Origin: Hyphomicrobiales bacterium
Lineage (GTDB): Bacteria > Pseudomonadota > Alphaproteobacteria > Rhizobiales > Xanthobacteraceae
DNA: 64,000 bases
Assembly (NCBI GenBank): GCA_017305555.1
Contig: JAFKKM010000019.1
Span: 24,723-88,722, forward strand
Direction: 5' to 3'
In this document: positions 8,584-17,647 of the stretch, one piece after another
How the letters are laid out: each line of letters opens with the position of its first letter
How positions within the stretch are numbered: the first letter of the stretch is position 1
Made by a program: the position numbers and the translations under genes
Notes under the pieces: model-generated
What the model saw: only the letters and a program-made list of their open reading frames with translations
Told to the model about the DNA's origin: nothing
The model's database searches: none

Positions 8584-11265
8584 ATGGATGACTTGTTAAA
8601 AGAGTTTCTGACTGAGACGAACGAAAGTCTCGATGTCGTTGATAATCAATTGGTCCGGTTCGAGCAGGAGCCGAACAACGCCAAGATTCTCGATAATATC
8701 TTCCGGCTGGTTCATACGATCAAAGGCACCTGCGGATTTCTCGATCTGCCCCGGCTCGAAACGCTGGCACACGCCGCTGAAACGCTGATGGGCAAATTCC
8801 GCGACGGAATGCCGGCGACCGGCGAAGCCGTGACGCTCATCCTCACCACCATCGACCGCATCAAGGAAATTCTGGCGCAGCTCGAGTCGACGCAAGCCGA
8901 GCCCAAGGGTGCCGACGAGGATCTGATCGGCCGGCTCCACGAGATGGCGGAAGGCACGGCGCACGCCGAACCGGCTGTCGTCGAAGCGCCGGCATCGACG
9001 CACGGCACCCTGGTGGATCAGGTGCTGGAGCGCCCGCTGCGTCCCGGCGAAGTCTCGCTCGACGAACTTGAGCGCGCGTTCCGCGAAACCGAAGCCGAAG
9101 TGAAGCCGGCACCCGCGCCGGTGCAGCAGACCGCGCCGGTCAAGGCGGCGGACAAGCCTGCTGCCAATAAGCCTGCAAAAAAGACTGTGGTGGAGAACGA
9201 TGCGGCCGAAGCCGAGCGTGTCTCCAACCAATCGATCCGCGTCAATGTCGATACGCTCGAACACCTGATGACGATGGTGTCGGAACTGGTGCTGACGCGC
9301 AACCAGTTGCTCGAGATCAGCCGTCGCAACGAGGACACCGAATTCAAGGTGCCGTTGCAGCGTCTCTCCAACGTTACCGCGGAGTTGCAGGAAGGCGTCA
9401 TGAAGACGCGGATGCAGCCGATCGGCAACGCATGGCAGAAACTGCCGCGCGTGGTACGCGACCTCGCCGCCGAACTCGGCAAGCGCATCGAGCTGGAGAT
9501 GCACGGCGCCGACACCGAACTCGACCGGCAGGTGCTTGATCTGATCAAGGACCCGCTGACGCACATGGTGCGCAACTCCGCCGATCACGGCCTGGAACGG
9601 CCGGAGGAGCGCGCCCGCGCCGGCAAGCCGGAGCAGGGCACCATTCGTCTGTCCGCCTATCACGAAGGCGGCCACATCATCATCTGCATCGCGGACAATG
9701 GCCGCGGCCTCAACACCGAGCGCATCAAGGCGAAGGCCATTGCCAACGGGTTGGCGACCGAAGCCGATCTTGAACGCATGACCGAGGCGCAGATCCACAA
9801 GTTCATCTTCGCGCCGGGATTCTCGACCGCCGCCGAAGTCACCAGCGTCTCCGGCCGTGGCGTCGGCATGGACGTGGTGCGCACCAACATCGATCAGATC
9901 GGCGGCACCATCGACGTCAAGTCGGTCGCGGGCGAGGGCGCCAGCGTCACCGTGAAGATTCCGCTGACGCTCGCCATCGTCTCGGCGCTGATCGTTGAGG
10001 CGAGCGGCGAACGCTTCGCGATCCCGCAGCTCTCGGTAATTGAACTGGTGCGTGCGCGCGCGAATTCCGAACATCGCATCGAGCGCATCAAGGATACGCC
10101 GGTGCTGCGGCTGCGCAACAAGCTGCTGCCGCTGATCCATCTCAAGAAGCTCTTGAAGCTCGACGACGAAGCCAGCGTGATCGATCCGGAGAACGGCTTC
10201 ATCGTCGTCACCCAGGTCGGCAACCAGACCTTCGGCATCGTGGTCGACGGCGTGTTCCACACCGAGGAAATCGTCGTCAAGCCGATGTCGACCAAGCTGC
10301 GTCACATCAACATGTTCTCCGGCAACACCATTCTCGGTGACGGCGCGGTGATCATGATCGTCGATCCGAACGGCATCGCGCAGGCGCTCGGCACTTCGGT
10401 CGCCGCACAGCACGAACTGGTCGACGAGAACGCCGCCAGCCGTGGTAACGCGGCAGAGCAACTGACCTCGCTGCTGGTGTTCCGCGCCGGTTCGATGCAG
10501 CCGAAGGCGGTGCCGCTGGCGCTGATCACCCGGCTGGAGGAAATCTCCAGCGACAAGATTGAATTGTCGAATGGCCGCTACATGGTGCAGTACCGCGAGC
10601 AGTTGATGCCGCTGGTGCAGATGGACGGCGTCGAGGTCGCGACCTCGGGGGTGCAGCCGATTCTGGTGTTCGCCGATGATGGTCGCACCATGGGGCTGGT
10701 GGTCGACGAGATCGTCGATATCGTCGAGGAGAAGCTGGCGATCGAAGTCGCAAGCGGCCGCGACGGCATTCTCGGCTCGGCCGTAATCAAGAGCCGCGCC
10801 ACCGAAGTGATCGATGTCGGTCACTTCCTGCCGATGGCGTTCGCTGACTGGTTCAATCGCCGCGAGATGAAGCCGTCCGCTTCCGCGCAGTCGATCCTGC
10901 TGGTCGATGACTCGGCGTTCTTCCGCAACATGCTGGCACCGGTGCTCAAGGCCGCAGGCTATCGCGTGCGGGTTGCCACCAATGCCGAGGAAGGCCTGCT
11001 GGCATTGCGCTCCGGCGAGGAGTTCGACGCGGTGCTGACCGACATCGAGATGCCCGACATGAACGGCTTCGAATTCGCCGAGACCATTCGCGCCGACCAG
11101 AAGCTCAACGACGTGCCGATCATCGCGCTGTCGTCGATGATTTCGCCGGCGGCGATCGAGCGCGGCCGTCAGGCCGGCTTCCATGACTACGTCGCCAAGT
11201 TCGATCGGCCGGGGTTGATCGCGGCGCTCAAGGAACAAACCTCTGACCTCAACCGGGCGGCATGA
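8584..11265 (+). CDS. cheA: hybrid chemotaxis histidine kinase CheA with C-terminal receiver
   Basis: 893 residues from the ATG at 8584; the open frame begins earlier but MDDLLKEF is the usual CheA N-terminus. Domains: HPt (phospho-His near residue 44 in VHTIKGTCGF), a charged linker rich in Ala/Pro/Lys, dimerisation helices with SELVLTRNQLL, an HATPase domain (MVRNSADHG, DNGRGLN, GRGVGMDVV), a CheW-like P5 domain, a second CheW-like segment at roughly residues 620-750, and a receiver from about 770 (LLVDDS, LTDIEMPD). It autophosphorylates on receptor signals and passes phosphate to CheY and CheB. The fused receiver may act as a phosphate sink. First gene of the che operon. Confidence 0.95.
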   Translation: MDDLLKEFLTETNESLDVVDNQLVRFEQEPNNAKILDNIFRLVHTIKGTCGFLDLPRLETLAHAAETLMGKFRDGMPATGEAVTLILTTIDRIKEILAQLESTQAEPKGADEDLIGRLHEMAEGTAHAEPAVVEAPASTHGTLVDQVLERPLRPGEVSLDELERAFRETEAEVKPAPAPVQQTAPVKAADKPAANKPAKKTVVENDAAEAERVSNQSIRVNVDTLEHLMTMVSELVLTRNQLLEISRRNEDTEFKVPLQRLSNVTAELQEGVMKTRMQPIGNAWQKLPRVVRDLAAELGKRIELEMHGADTELDRQVLDLIKDPLTHMVRNSADHGLERPEERARAGKPEQGTIRLSAYHEGGHIIICIADNGRGLNTERIKAKAIANGLATEADLERMTEAQIHKFIFAPGFSTAAEVTSVSGRGVGMDVVRTNIDQIGGTIDVKSVAGEGASVTVKIPLTLAIVSALIVEASGERFAIPQLSVIELVRARANSEHRIERIKDTPVLRLRNKLLPLIHLKKLLKLDDEASVIDPENGFIVVTQVGNQTFGIVVDGVFHTEEIVVKPMSTKLRHINMFSGNTILGDGAVIMIVDPNGIAQALGTSVAAQHELVDENAASRGNAAEQLTSLLVFRAGSMQPKAVPLALITRLEEISSDKIELSNGRYMVQYREQLMPLVQMDGVEVATSGVQPILVFADDGRTMGLVVDEIVDIVEEKLAIEVASGRDGILGSAVIKSRATEVIDVGHFLPMAFADWFNRREMKPSASAQSILLVDDSAFFRNMLAPVLKAAGYRVRVATNAEEGLLALRSGEEFDAVLTDIEMPDMNGFEFAETIRADQKLNDVPIIALSSMISPAAIERGRQAGFHDYVAKFDRPGLIAALKEQTSDLNRAA

Positions 11266-11269
11266 GACG

Positions 11270-11740
11270 ATGACAGTGAGCCAGGATAATTCCGCAGGCG
11301 CGGTGACCGAATACGTGACGATCATGATCGGCGAGCAGCTGTTCGGCCTGCCGATCTCGCGCGTGCAGGATGTGTTCATGCCGGAGCGGTTGACGCGGGT
11401 GCCGCTGGCCTCGCGCGAGGTTGCCGGCGTGCTCAATCTGCGCGGCCGCATCGTGACCGCCATCGACATGCGCGCGCGGCTCGGTTTGCCGGACGCCGCG
11501 TCGGATCGTCCGGCGATGGCGGTGGGCGTCGATCTGCGCGGCGAGTCCTACGGACTCTTGATCGACTCGATTGGCGAGGTGCTGAAACTCGCTGACGACA
11601 GCCGCGAGGTGAATCCGGTCAACCTCGATCCGCGCATGACCAAGATGGCGGCGGGCGTACACCGGCTCGATGGACAATTGATGGTGGTTCTCGACGTAGA
11701 TCGCGTTCTGGAAATCTCGTCGGATCTTAGGGCTGCGTGA
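11270..11740 (+). CDS. cheW: chemotaxis coupling protein CheW
   Basis: 156 residues forming one CheW domain (VTIMIGEQLFGLPISRVQDVF, LNLRGRIVTAIDMRARLG, HRLDGQLMVVLDVDRVL). It couples chemoreceptors to CheA. The ATG lies four bases after the cheA stop, so the two are translationally linked. Confidence 0.93.
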   Translation: MTVSQDNSAGAVTEYVTIMIGEQLFGLPISRVQDVFMPERLTRVPLASREVAGVLNLRGRIVTAIDMRARLGLPDAASDRPAMAVGVDLRGESYGLLIDSIGEVLKLADDSREVNPVNLDPRMTKMAAGVHRLDGQLMVVLDVDRVLEISSDLRAA

Positions 11741-11798
11741 GCGGCCCTAAGTTCTCTCCGGGTACTTTTCAGGATCGAACAATTGAGCAGAGGCTGAA

Positions 11799-12164
11799 AT
11801 GAAAACATGTCTGGTCGTTGACGACTCGAGCGTCATCCGCAAAGTCGCGCGCCGCATTCTCGAAGGTCTGGATTTCCAGATCGTCGAAGCCGAGGACGGC
11901 GAGAAGGCCCTGGAGGTCTGCAAGCGCGGCTTGCCGGACGGCATCCTGCTCGACTGGAATATGCCGGTGATGGACGGCTATGAATTCCTGCGGGCGCTAC
12001 GGCAGATGCACGGCGGTGACGAGCCGAAGGTGGTGTTCTGCACCACGGAGAACGACGTCGCACATATCGCGCGTGCACTTCACGCCGGCGCCAACGAGTA
12101 CATCATGAAGCCGTTCGACAAGGATATCGTCACGGCAAAATTTCATGAAGTCGGTTTGATCTGA
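11799..12164 (+). CDS. cheY: single-domain response regulator CheY
   Basis: 121 residues, only a receiver domain. It has the acidic pair in VVDDSS, phospho-Asp at residue 52 in LLDWNMPVMDG, a Thr in FCTTEN and the conserved Lys in IMKPFDK. Its place between cheW and cheB makes it the operon's motor-binding CheY, though DivK- or CpdR-like receivers look similar. Confidence 0.88.
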   Translation: MKTCLVVDDSSVIRKVARRILEGLDFQIVEAEDGEKALEVCKRGLPDGILLDWNMPVMDGYEFLRALRQMHGGDEPKVVFCTTENDVAHIARALHAGANEYIMKPFDKDIVTAKFHEVGLI

Positions 12165-12245
12165 TTTGTTGCGCCGTCCGGCTCGTCCGGGCGGCATGTT
12201 TCCTTGCTGTCGGCTGCGACGCTACCGGGTTGTATTGGATCGAGA

Positions 12246-13403
12246 ATGAGTGTTGCCGTCGCCAAGTCGACCACGGATACGCTTCGCCCTCCACCCCTGC
12301 GCGTCATGGTCGTCGACGATTCCGCCGTCATTCGCGGGCTGGTCACGCGCTGGCTTGACGCCGAGCCCGATATCGAAGTCGTCGGCTCGCTGCGCACCGG
12401 GCGCGACGCCGTCAATCAGATCGAGAGCATCGATCCGGACGTCGCGGTGCTCGATATCGAAATGCCGGATCTCGACGGCATTTCCGCCTTGCCGCTGCTG
12501 CTGGCGAAGAAGCGCAACCTGATCGTCATCATGGCGTCGACGCTGACGCTGCGGAACGCCGAGATCAGCCTCAAGGCATTGTCGCTGGGTGCGGCCGATT
12601 ACATTCCGAAGCCGGAGAGCACGCGCGAGCAGGGGGCGGCGGAAACCTTCCGGCGGGACCTCGTCGAGAAAATCCGCCATCTCGGCCCGCGCCGCCGCCG
12701 CCTTGCGAGCCCGTCGCTGGCGCCGGCGCAGGATGCGGGACGCGATCCGCTTCGCCGTCCTCTCGTGGCAGCCTCCCCGGCACATGCCGCACCGACGCTG
12801 GTGCCGTTCAGTCTACAGGCGCCGCGCGTGCTGTTGATCGGGTCCTCGACCGGCGGCCCGCAGGCGTTGATGGCTCTGATCGGGGAGATCGCGCCGGTGA
12901 TCGATCGCGTGCCGGTACTGATCACGCAGCATATGCCGCCGACCTTCACCACCATTCTCGCCGAGCATCTCGCGCGCACCGGCCGCCGTCCGGCCGCTGA
13001 AGCCGTGGACGGCGAAGCGATCACGGCAGGACGCATCTATCTCGCGCCGGGTGGCAAGCACATGCGCGTCGCGCGTCGCAACGGCGGCCCCGTCATCGTG
13101 CTCGACGATGGACCGCCGATCAATTTCTGCAAGCCGGCGGTCGATCCTTTGTTCGCCTCGGCAGTCGAGGTCTGGCAGGGCGCGATCCAGGCCGTCATCC
13201 TCACCGGCATGGGATCGGACGGAATGCGCGGCGGCAAGCAGGTGGTCGCTGCGGGCGGCAGCGTCATCGCTCAAGACGAGGCGACGAGCGTGGTCTGGGG
13301 TATGCCCGGCGCCGCCGCCAACGCCGGAATTTGCGCCGCCGTTCTGCCGCTCGGGCAGATCGCACCTAAACTGATCAAGCTGTTCGCGGGGGACAGATCG
13401 TGA
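12246..13403 (+). CDS. cheB: protein-glutamate methylesterase CheB
   Basis: 385 residues from the ATG at 12246. An N-terminal receiver (phospho-Asp near residue 70 in VLDIEMPD) is joined by a Pro/Arg-rich linker to the methylesterase domain. That domain has the catalytic Ser in GSSTGGP, His in TQHMPPTF and Asp in TGMGSDGM. It removes receptor methyl groups during adaptation. Its stop overlaps the GTG of cheR. Confidence 0.95.
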   Translation: MSVAVAKSTTDTLRPPPLRVMVVDDSAVIRGLVTRWLDAEPDIEVVGSLRTGRDAVNQIESIDPDVAVLDIEMPDLDGISALPLLLAKKRNLIVIMASTLTLRNAEISLKALSLGAADYIPKPESTREQGAAETFRRDLVEKIRHLGPRRRRLASPSLAPAQDAGRDPLRRPLVAASPAHAAPTLVPFSLQAPRVLLIGSSTGGPQALMALIGEIAPVIDRVPVLITQHMPPTFTTILAEHLARTGRRPAAEAVDGEAITAGRIYLAPGGKHMRVARRNGGPVIVLDDGPPINFCKPAVDPLFASAVEVWQGAIQAVILTGMGSDGMRGGKQVVAAGGSVIAQDEATSVVWGMPGAAANAGICAAVLPLGQIAPKLIKLFAGDRS

Positions 13404-14281
13404 CGCCTGCGGACTATCAATTTCTGCAAAAACTGCTCAAGGATCGTTCCGGTCTCGATCTCTCCGCCGACAAGCAATATCTGGTCGAAAGCCGATTGTT
13501 GCCGATCGCGCGCAAGCTCAGTCTTCCCGGCATCAGCGAACTGACGCAGAAGATCAAGGCCGGCGCGGAAGACATCGCCAAGCAGGTGGTCGAAGCGATG
13601 ACCACCAACGAGACCTTTTTCTTCCGCGACAAGATTCCGTTCGATCATCTGCGCGAGACCATCCTGCCGACGCTGCTGCGCGAGCGCGCCAGTCGTCGTG
13701 CCTTGCGGATCTGGAGCGCGGCGTGTTCGACCGGGCAGGAGCCTTACTCGATCGCGATGTGCCTGAAGGAATACGGCGTCGATCTAAACGGCTGGCGCGT
13801 CGAGATCATCGCTACCGATCTCGCGCAGGGCGTGCTGGAAAAATCGAAAGCCGGCATCTTCAGTCAGTTCGAGGTGCAGCGCGGCCTGTCGATCCAGTTG
13901 CTGGTGAAGCATTTCAAGCAGATCGGCGACATGTGGCAGATCAACGCCGACATCCGCGCGATGGTGCAGTTCAGGCAGTTGAACCTGTTGCAGGACATCT
14001 CGCATCTCGGCCAGTTCGACGTGGTGTTCTGCCGCAACGTGCTCATCTATTTCGATCAGGACACCAAGACGGTGATCTTCAAGCGGCTTGCCAAGGTGAC
14101 CGCGAGCGACGGTTACCTGATGCTCGGCGCTGCGGAAACCGTGGTGGGGCTGACGGACACGTTCCGGCCGGTGCCGGATCGTCGCGGGCTTTACAGTCCC
14201 AACGTCGCGCGCGCCGCGCCGTCCATCGTTCCCGACGATGCGCCGAGCTTCGCGCGCAGCATTTCGCCGACGGGACGCTGA
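13400..14281 (+). CDS. cheR: chemotaxis methyltransferase CheR
   Basis: 293 residues starting at GTG 13400, which shares four bases (GTGA) with the cheB stop. It has the N-terminal helical domain, then a SAM-binding Rossmann fold ([16 protein letters not shown]) and the family signature FCRNVLIYF. It methylates receptor glutamates using SAM. The last 25 residues are disordered and Pro/Ala-rich. The che operon ends here. Confidence 0.95.
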   Translation: MTPADYQFLQKLLKDRSGLDLSADKQYLVESRLLPIARKLSLPGISELTQKIKAGAEDIAKQVVEAMTTNETFFFRDKIPFDHLRETILPTLLRERASRRALRIWSAACSTGQEPYSIAMCLKEYGVDLNGWRVEIIATDLAQGVLEKSKAGIFSQFEVQRGLSIQLLVKHFKQIGDMWQINADIRAMVQFRQLNLLQDISHLGQFDVVFCRNVLIYFDQDTKTVIFKRLAKVTASDGYLMLGAAETVVGLTDTFRPVPDRRGLYSPNVARAAPSIVPDDAPSFARSISPTGR

Positions 14282-14310
14282 GGCAATTTCCTGCTTTTGA
14301 CCGAATACCA

Positions 14311-14390
14311 TTCGTCATGCCCGGACCTGATCCGGGCATCCATCTTTGAAGAAATGGATGGATTGCCGGGTCAAGCCCGGCAATGACGAA
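14311..14390. repeat. REP-like palindromic intergenic element
   Basis: Nested inverted repeats: CGTCATGCCCGG at the left end pairs with CCGGCAATGACG at the right, with an inner CCGGACCTGATCCGGGC palindrome and GATGGAT/ATCCATC arms. Elements starting with CGTCATGCCCGG are common between genes in Bradyrhizobium relatives. Lying between convergent genes, it may also stop transcription from both sides. Confidence 0.7.
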
Positions 14391-14421
14391 CTGAAGCGTT
14401 TCAGCCTGACAACGAAGCGTG

Positions 14422-15576
14422 TCACAGAATCGCGTGCGGAATGAAGCGCGATGTGTTGCCTGTGATCGGGTTCTCATCCTCGCGGATTGATAGTCCGCAC
14501 GGCGTCTCGCCGATGATCCAGCTTCCGATCACCGGATACTGACCGGAAAAATTCGGCAGCGGCGCGAAGGCCTGGCGGATGAAGCCTTCGCTGCCGTAAG
14601 GCCCTGGCTGTTGCTCCAGCGGCGTGCCGGCGCTGACCAGTTCGATATTGGCCCCCTCGCGCGAATAGATTGGCTTGCGGACATACGACGTGCCGAGTTG
14701 CGCCGCCTTCGCGTCGTCCTCGAAATAGGCCGGCAGCAGGTTGGGGTGATTGGGAAACATCTCCCACAACAGCGGCAGGATGCCTTTGTTGGACAGCACG
14801 ATCTTCCATGGCGGTTCGATCCAGCGCGTCGGCGCACTCTGCACCTTGGCGCCGAAGGCATCGCGCAGCATCCACTCCCAGGGATAGAGCTTGAAGGCGA
14901 GGTCGATCGGCTGATCGTCGAGGTCGACGAACTTGCCGTGATTAAGTCCGATGCTCTCGATATCGAGCGCGGTGGTAGCGAGCCCGGCTTGATGCGCGGT
15001 GTCCTCGAGGTAGTTCAGCGTCGTCGCGTCCTCGGGGTTCTCGTAACTGCCGGCGAGATGCAGGTGGCCGCTGGGCGCGATCGCTTTCCAGCGCGCGATC
15101 AGGCGGTCGTGGATGGAATTGAACTGATCGGCGCGCTTCGGAATGATTTGGCGTTCGATTGCCTGCTCGAGCCAGGTCCATTGAAACACCGCCGCCTCGA
15201 ACAGCGAGGTCGGAGTGTCGGCGTTGTATTCGAGCAGCTTGGCCGGGCCCTTGCCGTCGAAGCTGAAATCGAAGCGGCCGTAGAGCGTGGCGTCGCCGCG
15301 CTGCCAGCTTTCGCGGATGATCGGCCAGCACGCCGGTGGAATCTTCAACCGGCGCAGAATGTTTTCGTCGGCGATGGCGCGCTTGACCAGTTCGAGACAC
15401 ATCCCATGGACTTCGCCGGTCGGGCCTTCGATCCGGCGTTCGATCTCGTCGAGTGTAAAGGCGTAATAGGCGCGCTCGTCCCAGTAGCGCTCGCCGTCCA
15501 TCGTATGGAAGTCGAAGCCTGCCGCTTCCGCCGTGGCTTGCCAGTCGTCGCGTTCGGGGCAGGGGATGCGCTGCAT
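14422..15576 (-). CDS. glutathionylspermidine synthase-like ATP-grasp protein (YjfC/YgiC family)
   Basis: 384 residues from the ATG at 15576. It carries the family landmarks CPERDDWQ, FDFSFDGKGPAKLLEYNADTP, YVRKPIYSREGAN and the C-terminal GSWIIGE...SIREDENPITGNTSRF. Members are ATP-grasp ligases related to the synthetase half of glutathionylspermidine synthase, but their real substrate is unsettled. It is the last gene of a DUF350-DUF1190-ligase operon, the same order as yjfL-yjfM-yjfC in E. coli. The upstream reading to 15858 overlaps the DUF1190 gene and is artefactual. Confidence 0.88.
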   Translation of the reverse strand: MQRIPCPERDDWQATAEAAGFDFHTMDGERYWDERAYYAFTLDEIERRIEGPTGEVHGMCLELVKRAIADENILRRLKIPPACWPIIRESWQRGDATLYGRFDFSFDGKGPAKLLEYNADTPTSLFEAAVFQWTWLEQAIERQIIPKRADQFNSIHDRLIARWKAIAPSGHLHLAGSYENPEDATTLNYLEDTAHQAGLATTALDIESIGLNHGKFVDLDDQPIDLAFKLYPWEWMLRDAFGAKVQSAPTRWIEPPWKIVLSNKGILPLLWEMFPNHPNLLPAYFEDDAKAAQLGTSYVRKPIYSREGANIELVSAGTPLEQQPGPYGSEGFIRQAFAPLPNFSGQYPVIGSWIIGETPCGLSIREDENPITGNTSRFIPHAIL

Positions 15577-15580
15577 GATG

Positions 15581-16003
15581 TCAGCCGCCGCGCGAAAACG
15601 ACGATGCGATCGCGTGGCCGAAACTGCCGAAGCCGCCCCGGGACGTGGTGCTCTTTGTCGGAATCGCCAAACCGCCAGACGACGAATGCGACGATGACGA
15701 ACTCGAACTGTCGAAGAAGTTGCTGCGCGAGGAGCGGCCGCCGTAGCTGTAGCCACTCGAGCGCGACGACGTCCGGCAGGATTGGTTTTGCGCAGCCGGC
15801 GCGCCCGGCGGAACGGCTTGTCCGGCGGCGGGGGGCTTTGTCGGCTCGCACCTTTCACTCGGCATCATGGCATAGGCGCCGGTGCCCACCGCCACCGTGC
15901 CCATCAGGAACAGTGCGACGTAGCCGGAACGCTTGGCCGGACGTGGGGCCTCCTCGACCGGCGGCGGCCGCTTGCCGAATTGCTTTTTAGGAGCGGCAGC
16001 CAT
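15581..16003 (-). CDS. DUF1190 family protein (YjfM/YgiB-like)
   Basis: 140 residues from the ATG at 16003. It has an N-terminal transmembrane segment (YVALFLMGTVAVGTGAYAMM), a Cys-containing loop (CEPTKPP...QSC), and a low-complexity Ser/Gly-rich tail ending in GSFGHAIASSFSRGG. The layout matches DUF1190 proteins, which sit beside YjfC/YgiC-type ligases. It is four bases upstream of the ligase gene and two bases downstream of the DUF350 gene, so all three form one operon. Confidence 0.8.
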   Translation of the reverse strand: MAAAPKKQFGKRPPPVEEAPRPAKRSGYVALFLMGTVAVGTGAYAMMPSERCEPTKPPAAGQAVPPGAPAAQNQSCRTSSRSSGYSYGGRSSRSNFFDSSSSSSSHSSSGGLAIPTKSTTSRGGFGSFGHAIASSFSRGG

Positions 16004-16005
16004 GA

Positions 16006-16410
16006 TCAATAGATCATCGAGGCGGCGTTGAGTGCGCCCGCCGCGAGCGAGGACAGGCCGAGCCAGATCGCCGGGGCAAGTTCGCCGCCGGCGATGCGTT
16101 TCGACAGGTCGGGCACCGGGATTTTTACGATGGAGTAGACCGCGATCTGCACGATCAGCGCGATCAGGCTCCAGATCAGACAGTCGAGAATGTTGGCGGC
16201 GTGGGTCATGGCGCTGACCACCGGCAGGGCGAAACCGAGCAGGCTGAGCCCGAGCGAAATTGCCGCGCCCGGCACGTTGTCGCGGATCAGTTGAAATTCG
16301 TCGTGTGGCGTGACGCGCGTATAAACGAAAAGATACAGCGTGACAGCGATCAACGCCGTGCAGAAATACGCGAGAAAGGCCGGCAATCCCGCCAGCGATT
16401 GCAAGATCAT
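16006..16410 (-). CDS. DUF350 family membrane protein (YjfL-like)
   Basis: 134 residues from the ATG at 16410. Four hydrophobic helices are visible (starting LPAFLAYFCTALIAV, AAISLGLSLLGFALPV, LIWSLIALIVQIAVY and LAPAIWLGLSSLAAG), with the conserved polar run RVTPHDEFQLIRDNVPGAA between the first two. This is the DUF350 pattern. It is first in the operon with DUF1190 and the ATP-grasp ligase; the partnership is conserved in E. coli yjfLMC. Confidence 0.85.
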   Translation of the reverse strand: MILQSLAGLPAFLAYFCTALIAVTLYLFVYTRVTPHDEFQLIRDNVPGAAISLGLSLLGFALPVVSAMTHAANILDCLIWSLIALIVQIAVYSIVKIPVPDLSKRIAGGELAPAIWLGLSSLAAGALNAASMIY

Positions 16411-16500
16411 GAGGGTGCCCCGGTCATTATCGGCGCGAAGCCGTAACGCTTTGTCGAAAGCGGGCAACAACAGGTTCAGTCGGCGGAACTTGCGCGCGCA

Positions 16501-16528
16501 AATAAAAACCCCGCCTGTGAGGCGGGGC
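16501..16528 (-). terminator. Rho-independent terminator of ctrA
   Basis: Read on the minus strand: a 7-bp GC stem CCCCGCC/GGCGGGG (16509-16515 with 16521-16527) with a five-base loop, followed by TTTTTATT. It lies 50 bases after the ctrA stop. Confidence 0.9.
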
Positions 16529-16577
16529 TATAGTCGGGGAGGAGCCAGGTAAAAGTAGTGACTCTCGAAGACGGCGA

Positions 16578-17279
16578 TCAGGCCGGGATACGAACCTCGT
16601 CGTCGTGCGGTTCGCGCAGTACGTAGCCGCGGCCCCAGACGGTTTCGATGAAGTTGCGGCCTTCGGAAGCGTTGGCCAGCTTCTTGCGCAGCTTGCAGAT
16701 GAAGACGTCGATGATCTTCAGCTCGGGCTCGTCCATTCCGCCGTAAAGGTGGTTCAGGAACATTTCCTTGGTCAGCGTGGTGCCCTTGCGCAGCGAGAGC
16801 AACTCCAGCATCTGATATTCCTTGCCGGTCAGATGTACGCGCTGGCCCGCCACCTCGACAGTCTTGGTGTCGAGATTGACGATCAGGTCGCCGGTCTGGA
16901 TCACCGACTGGGCGTGGCCCTTCGAGCGGCGCACGATCGCATGAATGCGGGCAACCAGCTCGTCCTTGTGGAAGGGTTTGGTCATGTAGTCGTCGGCGCC
17001 GACGCCGAGACCCTTGACCTTGTCCTCGATGCCGGCGAGGCCGGAGAGGATCAGAATGGGTGTCTTGATCTTCGATACACGCAACTGCTTGAGCACGTCG
17101 TAGCCGGACATGTCGGGCAGGTTGAGGTCGAGAAGGATAATGTCGTAATCGTAGAGCTTGCCGAGGTCGACACCCTCTTCGCCGAGATCCGTCGTGTAGA
17201 CGTTGAAACTCTCGGATTTGAGCATCAGCTCAATCGACTGCGCGACGGCGCTGTCATCCTCAATCAGCAATACGCGCAT
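16578..17279 (-). CDS. ctrA: cell-cycle master response regulator CtrA
   Basis: 233 residues. The receiver has the acidic pair in IEDDS, phospho-Asp51 in [11 protein letters not shown] and Lys in MTKPF. The OmpR/PhoB-type winged helix has [17 protein letters not shown] and the C-terminal [10 protein letters not shown]. It is near-identical in feel to CtrA of Caulobacter and Brucella, which receives phosphate through ChpT and binds TTAA-N7-TTAA to time replication, division and flagellar genes. The C-terminus ends in hydrophobic residues (VRIPA), compatible with ClpXP turnover. Upstream lies a GANTC-rich promoter region. Confidence 0.97.
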   Translation of the reverse strand: MRVLLIEDDSAVAQSIELMLKSESFNVYTTDLGEEGVDLGKLYDYDIILLDLNLPDMSGYDVLKQLRVSKIKTPILILSGLAGIEDKVKGLGVGADDYMTKPFHKDELVARIHAIVRRSKGHAQSVIQTGDLIVNLDTKTVEVAGQRVHLTGKEYQMLELLSLRKGTTLTKEMFLNHLYGGMDEPELKIIDVFICKLRKKLANASEGRNFIETVWGRGYVLREPHDDEVRIPA

Positions 17280-17647
17280 GCCAGTCCCCTATCGTAGCCG
17301 CTCCGGGCGTCAGGTCGTCCGCACTACTTGCGGCACTGGAAACGCCTTTGAACAACTGATTCGAATCCTGACGGGATATGGTTAACAAAACCTGATTCCT
17401 CTCCGCAAGCTCTATCGTGCAATTTTTGTCGAATCGCCTTAAAACGTTGCTCAGAGGCAGCTTTTGTTTTCCGTTCTCACTCAAGCTCCGCATCAAGAGA
17501 CGGGTCTAACCGCCTCTTAGGACTCGCACCTCATTCGGACGCGCGGGTCCCGTCAGTCACCAAAGACAGTGACGCAATGATTAACGATGCGGGTAAACAC
17601 GAAGTTAAAGCCATTCCCGCAATACGCGGAAACTTAAGGTTTTCGCC
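17280..17647. promoter_or_regulatory. ctrA/fliI divergent control region with GANTC cluster
   Basis: This 368-base stretch has no gene. It contains five CcrM-type GANTC sites: 17358-17362 and 17363-17367 (back to back), 17394-17398, 17431-17435 and 17521-17525. TTAA half-sites of the CtrA box occur at 17382, 17438, 17581 and 17605. In Caulobacter, methylation of a GANTC site controls ctrA P1 and CtrA controls its own promoters, so similar wiring is likely here. No perfect TTAA-N7-TTAA is present. Confidence 0.6.

Noticed and set aside
8596..11469. Very long minus-strand open frame (about 957 codons) opposite cheA.
   Set aside because: It is the antisense of the clear CheA/CheW frames; high GC removes stop codons. 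Its sequence is Asp/His/Arg-rich noise with no family pattern.
17581..17608. TTAA half-sites before fliI as a full CtrA box.
   Set aside because: No second TTAA at the seven-base spacing; only half-sites are present.
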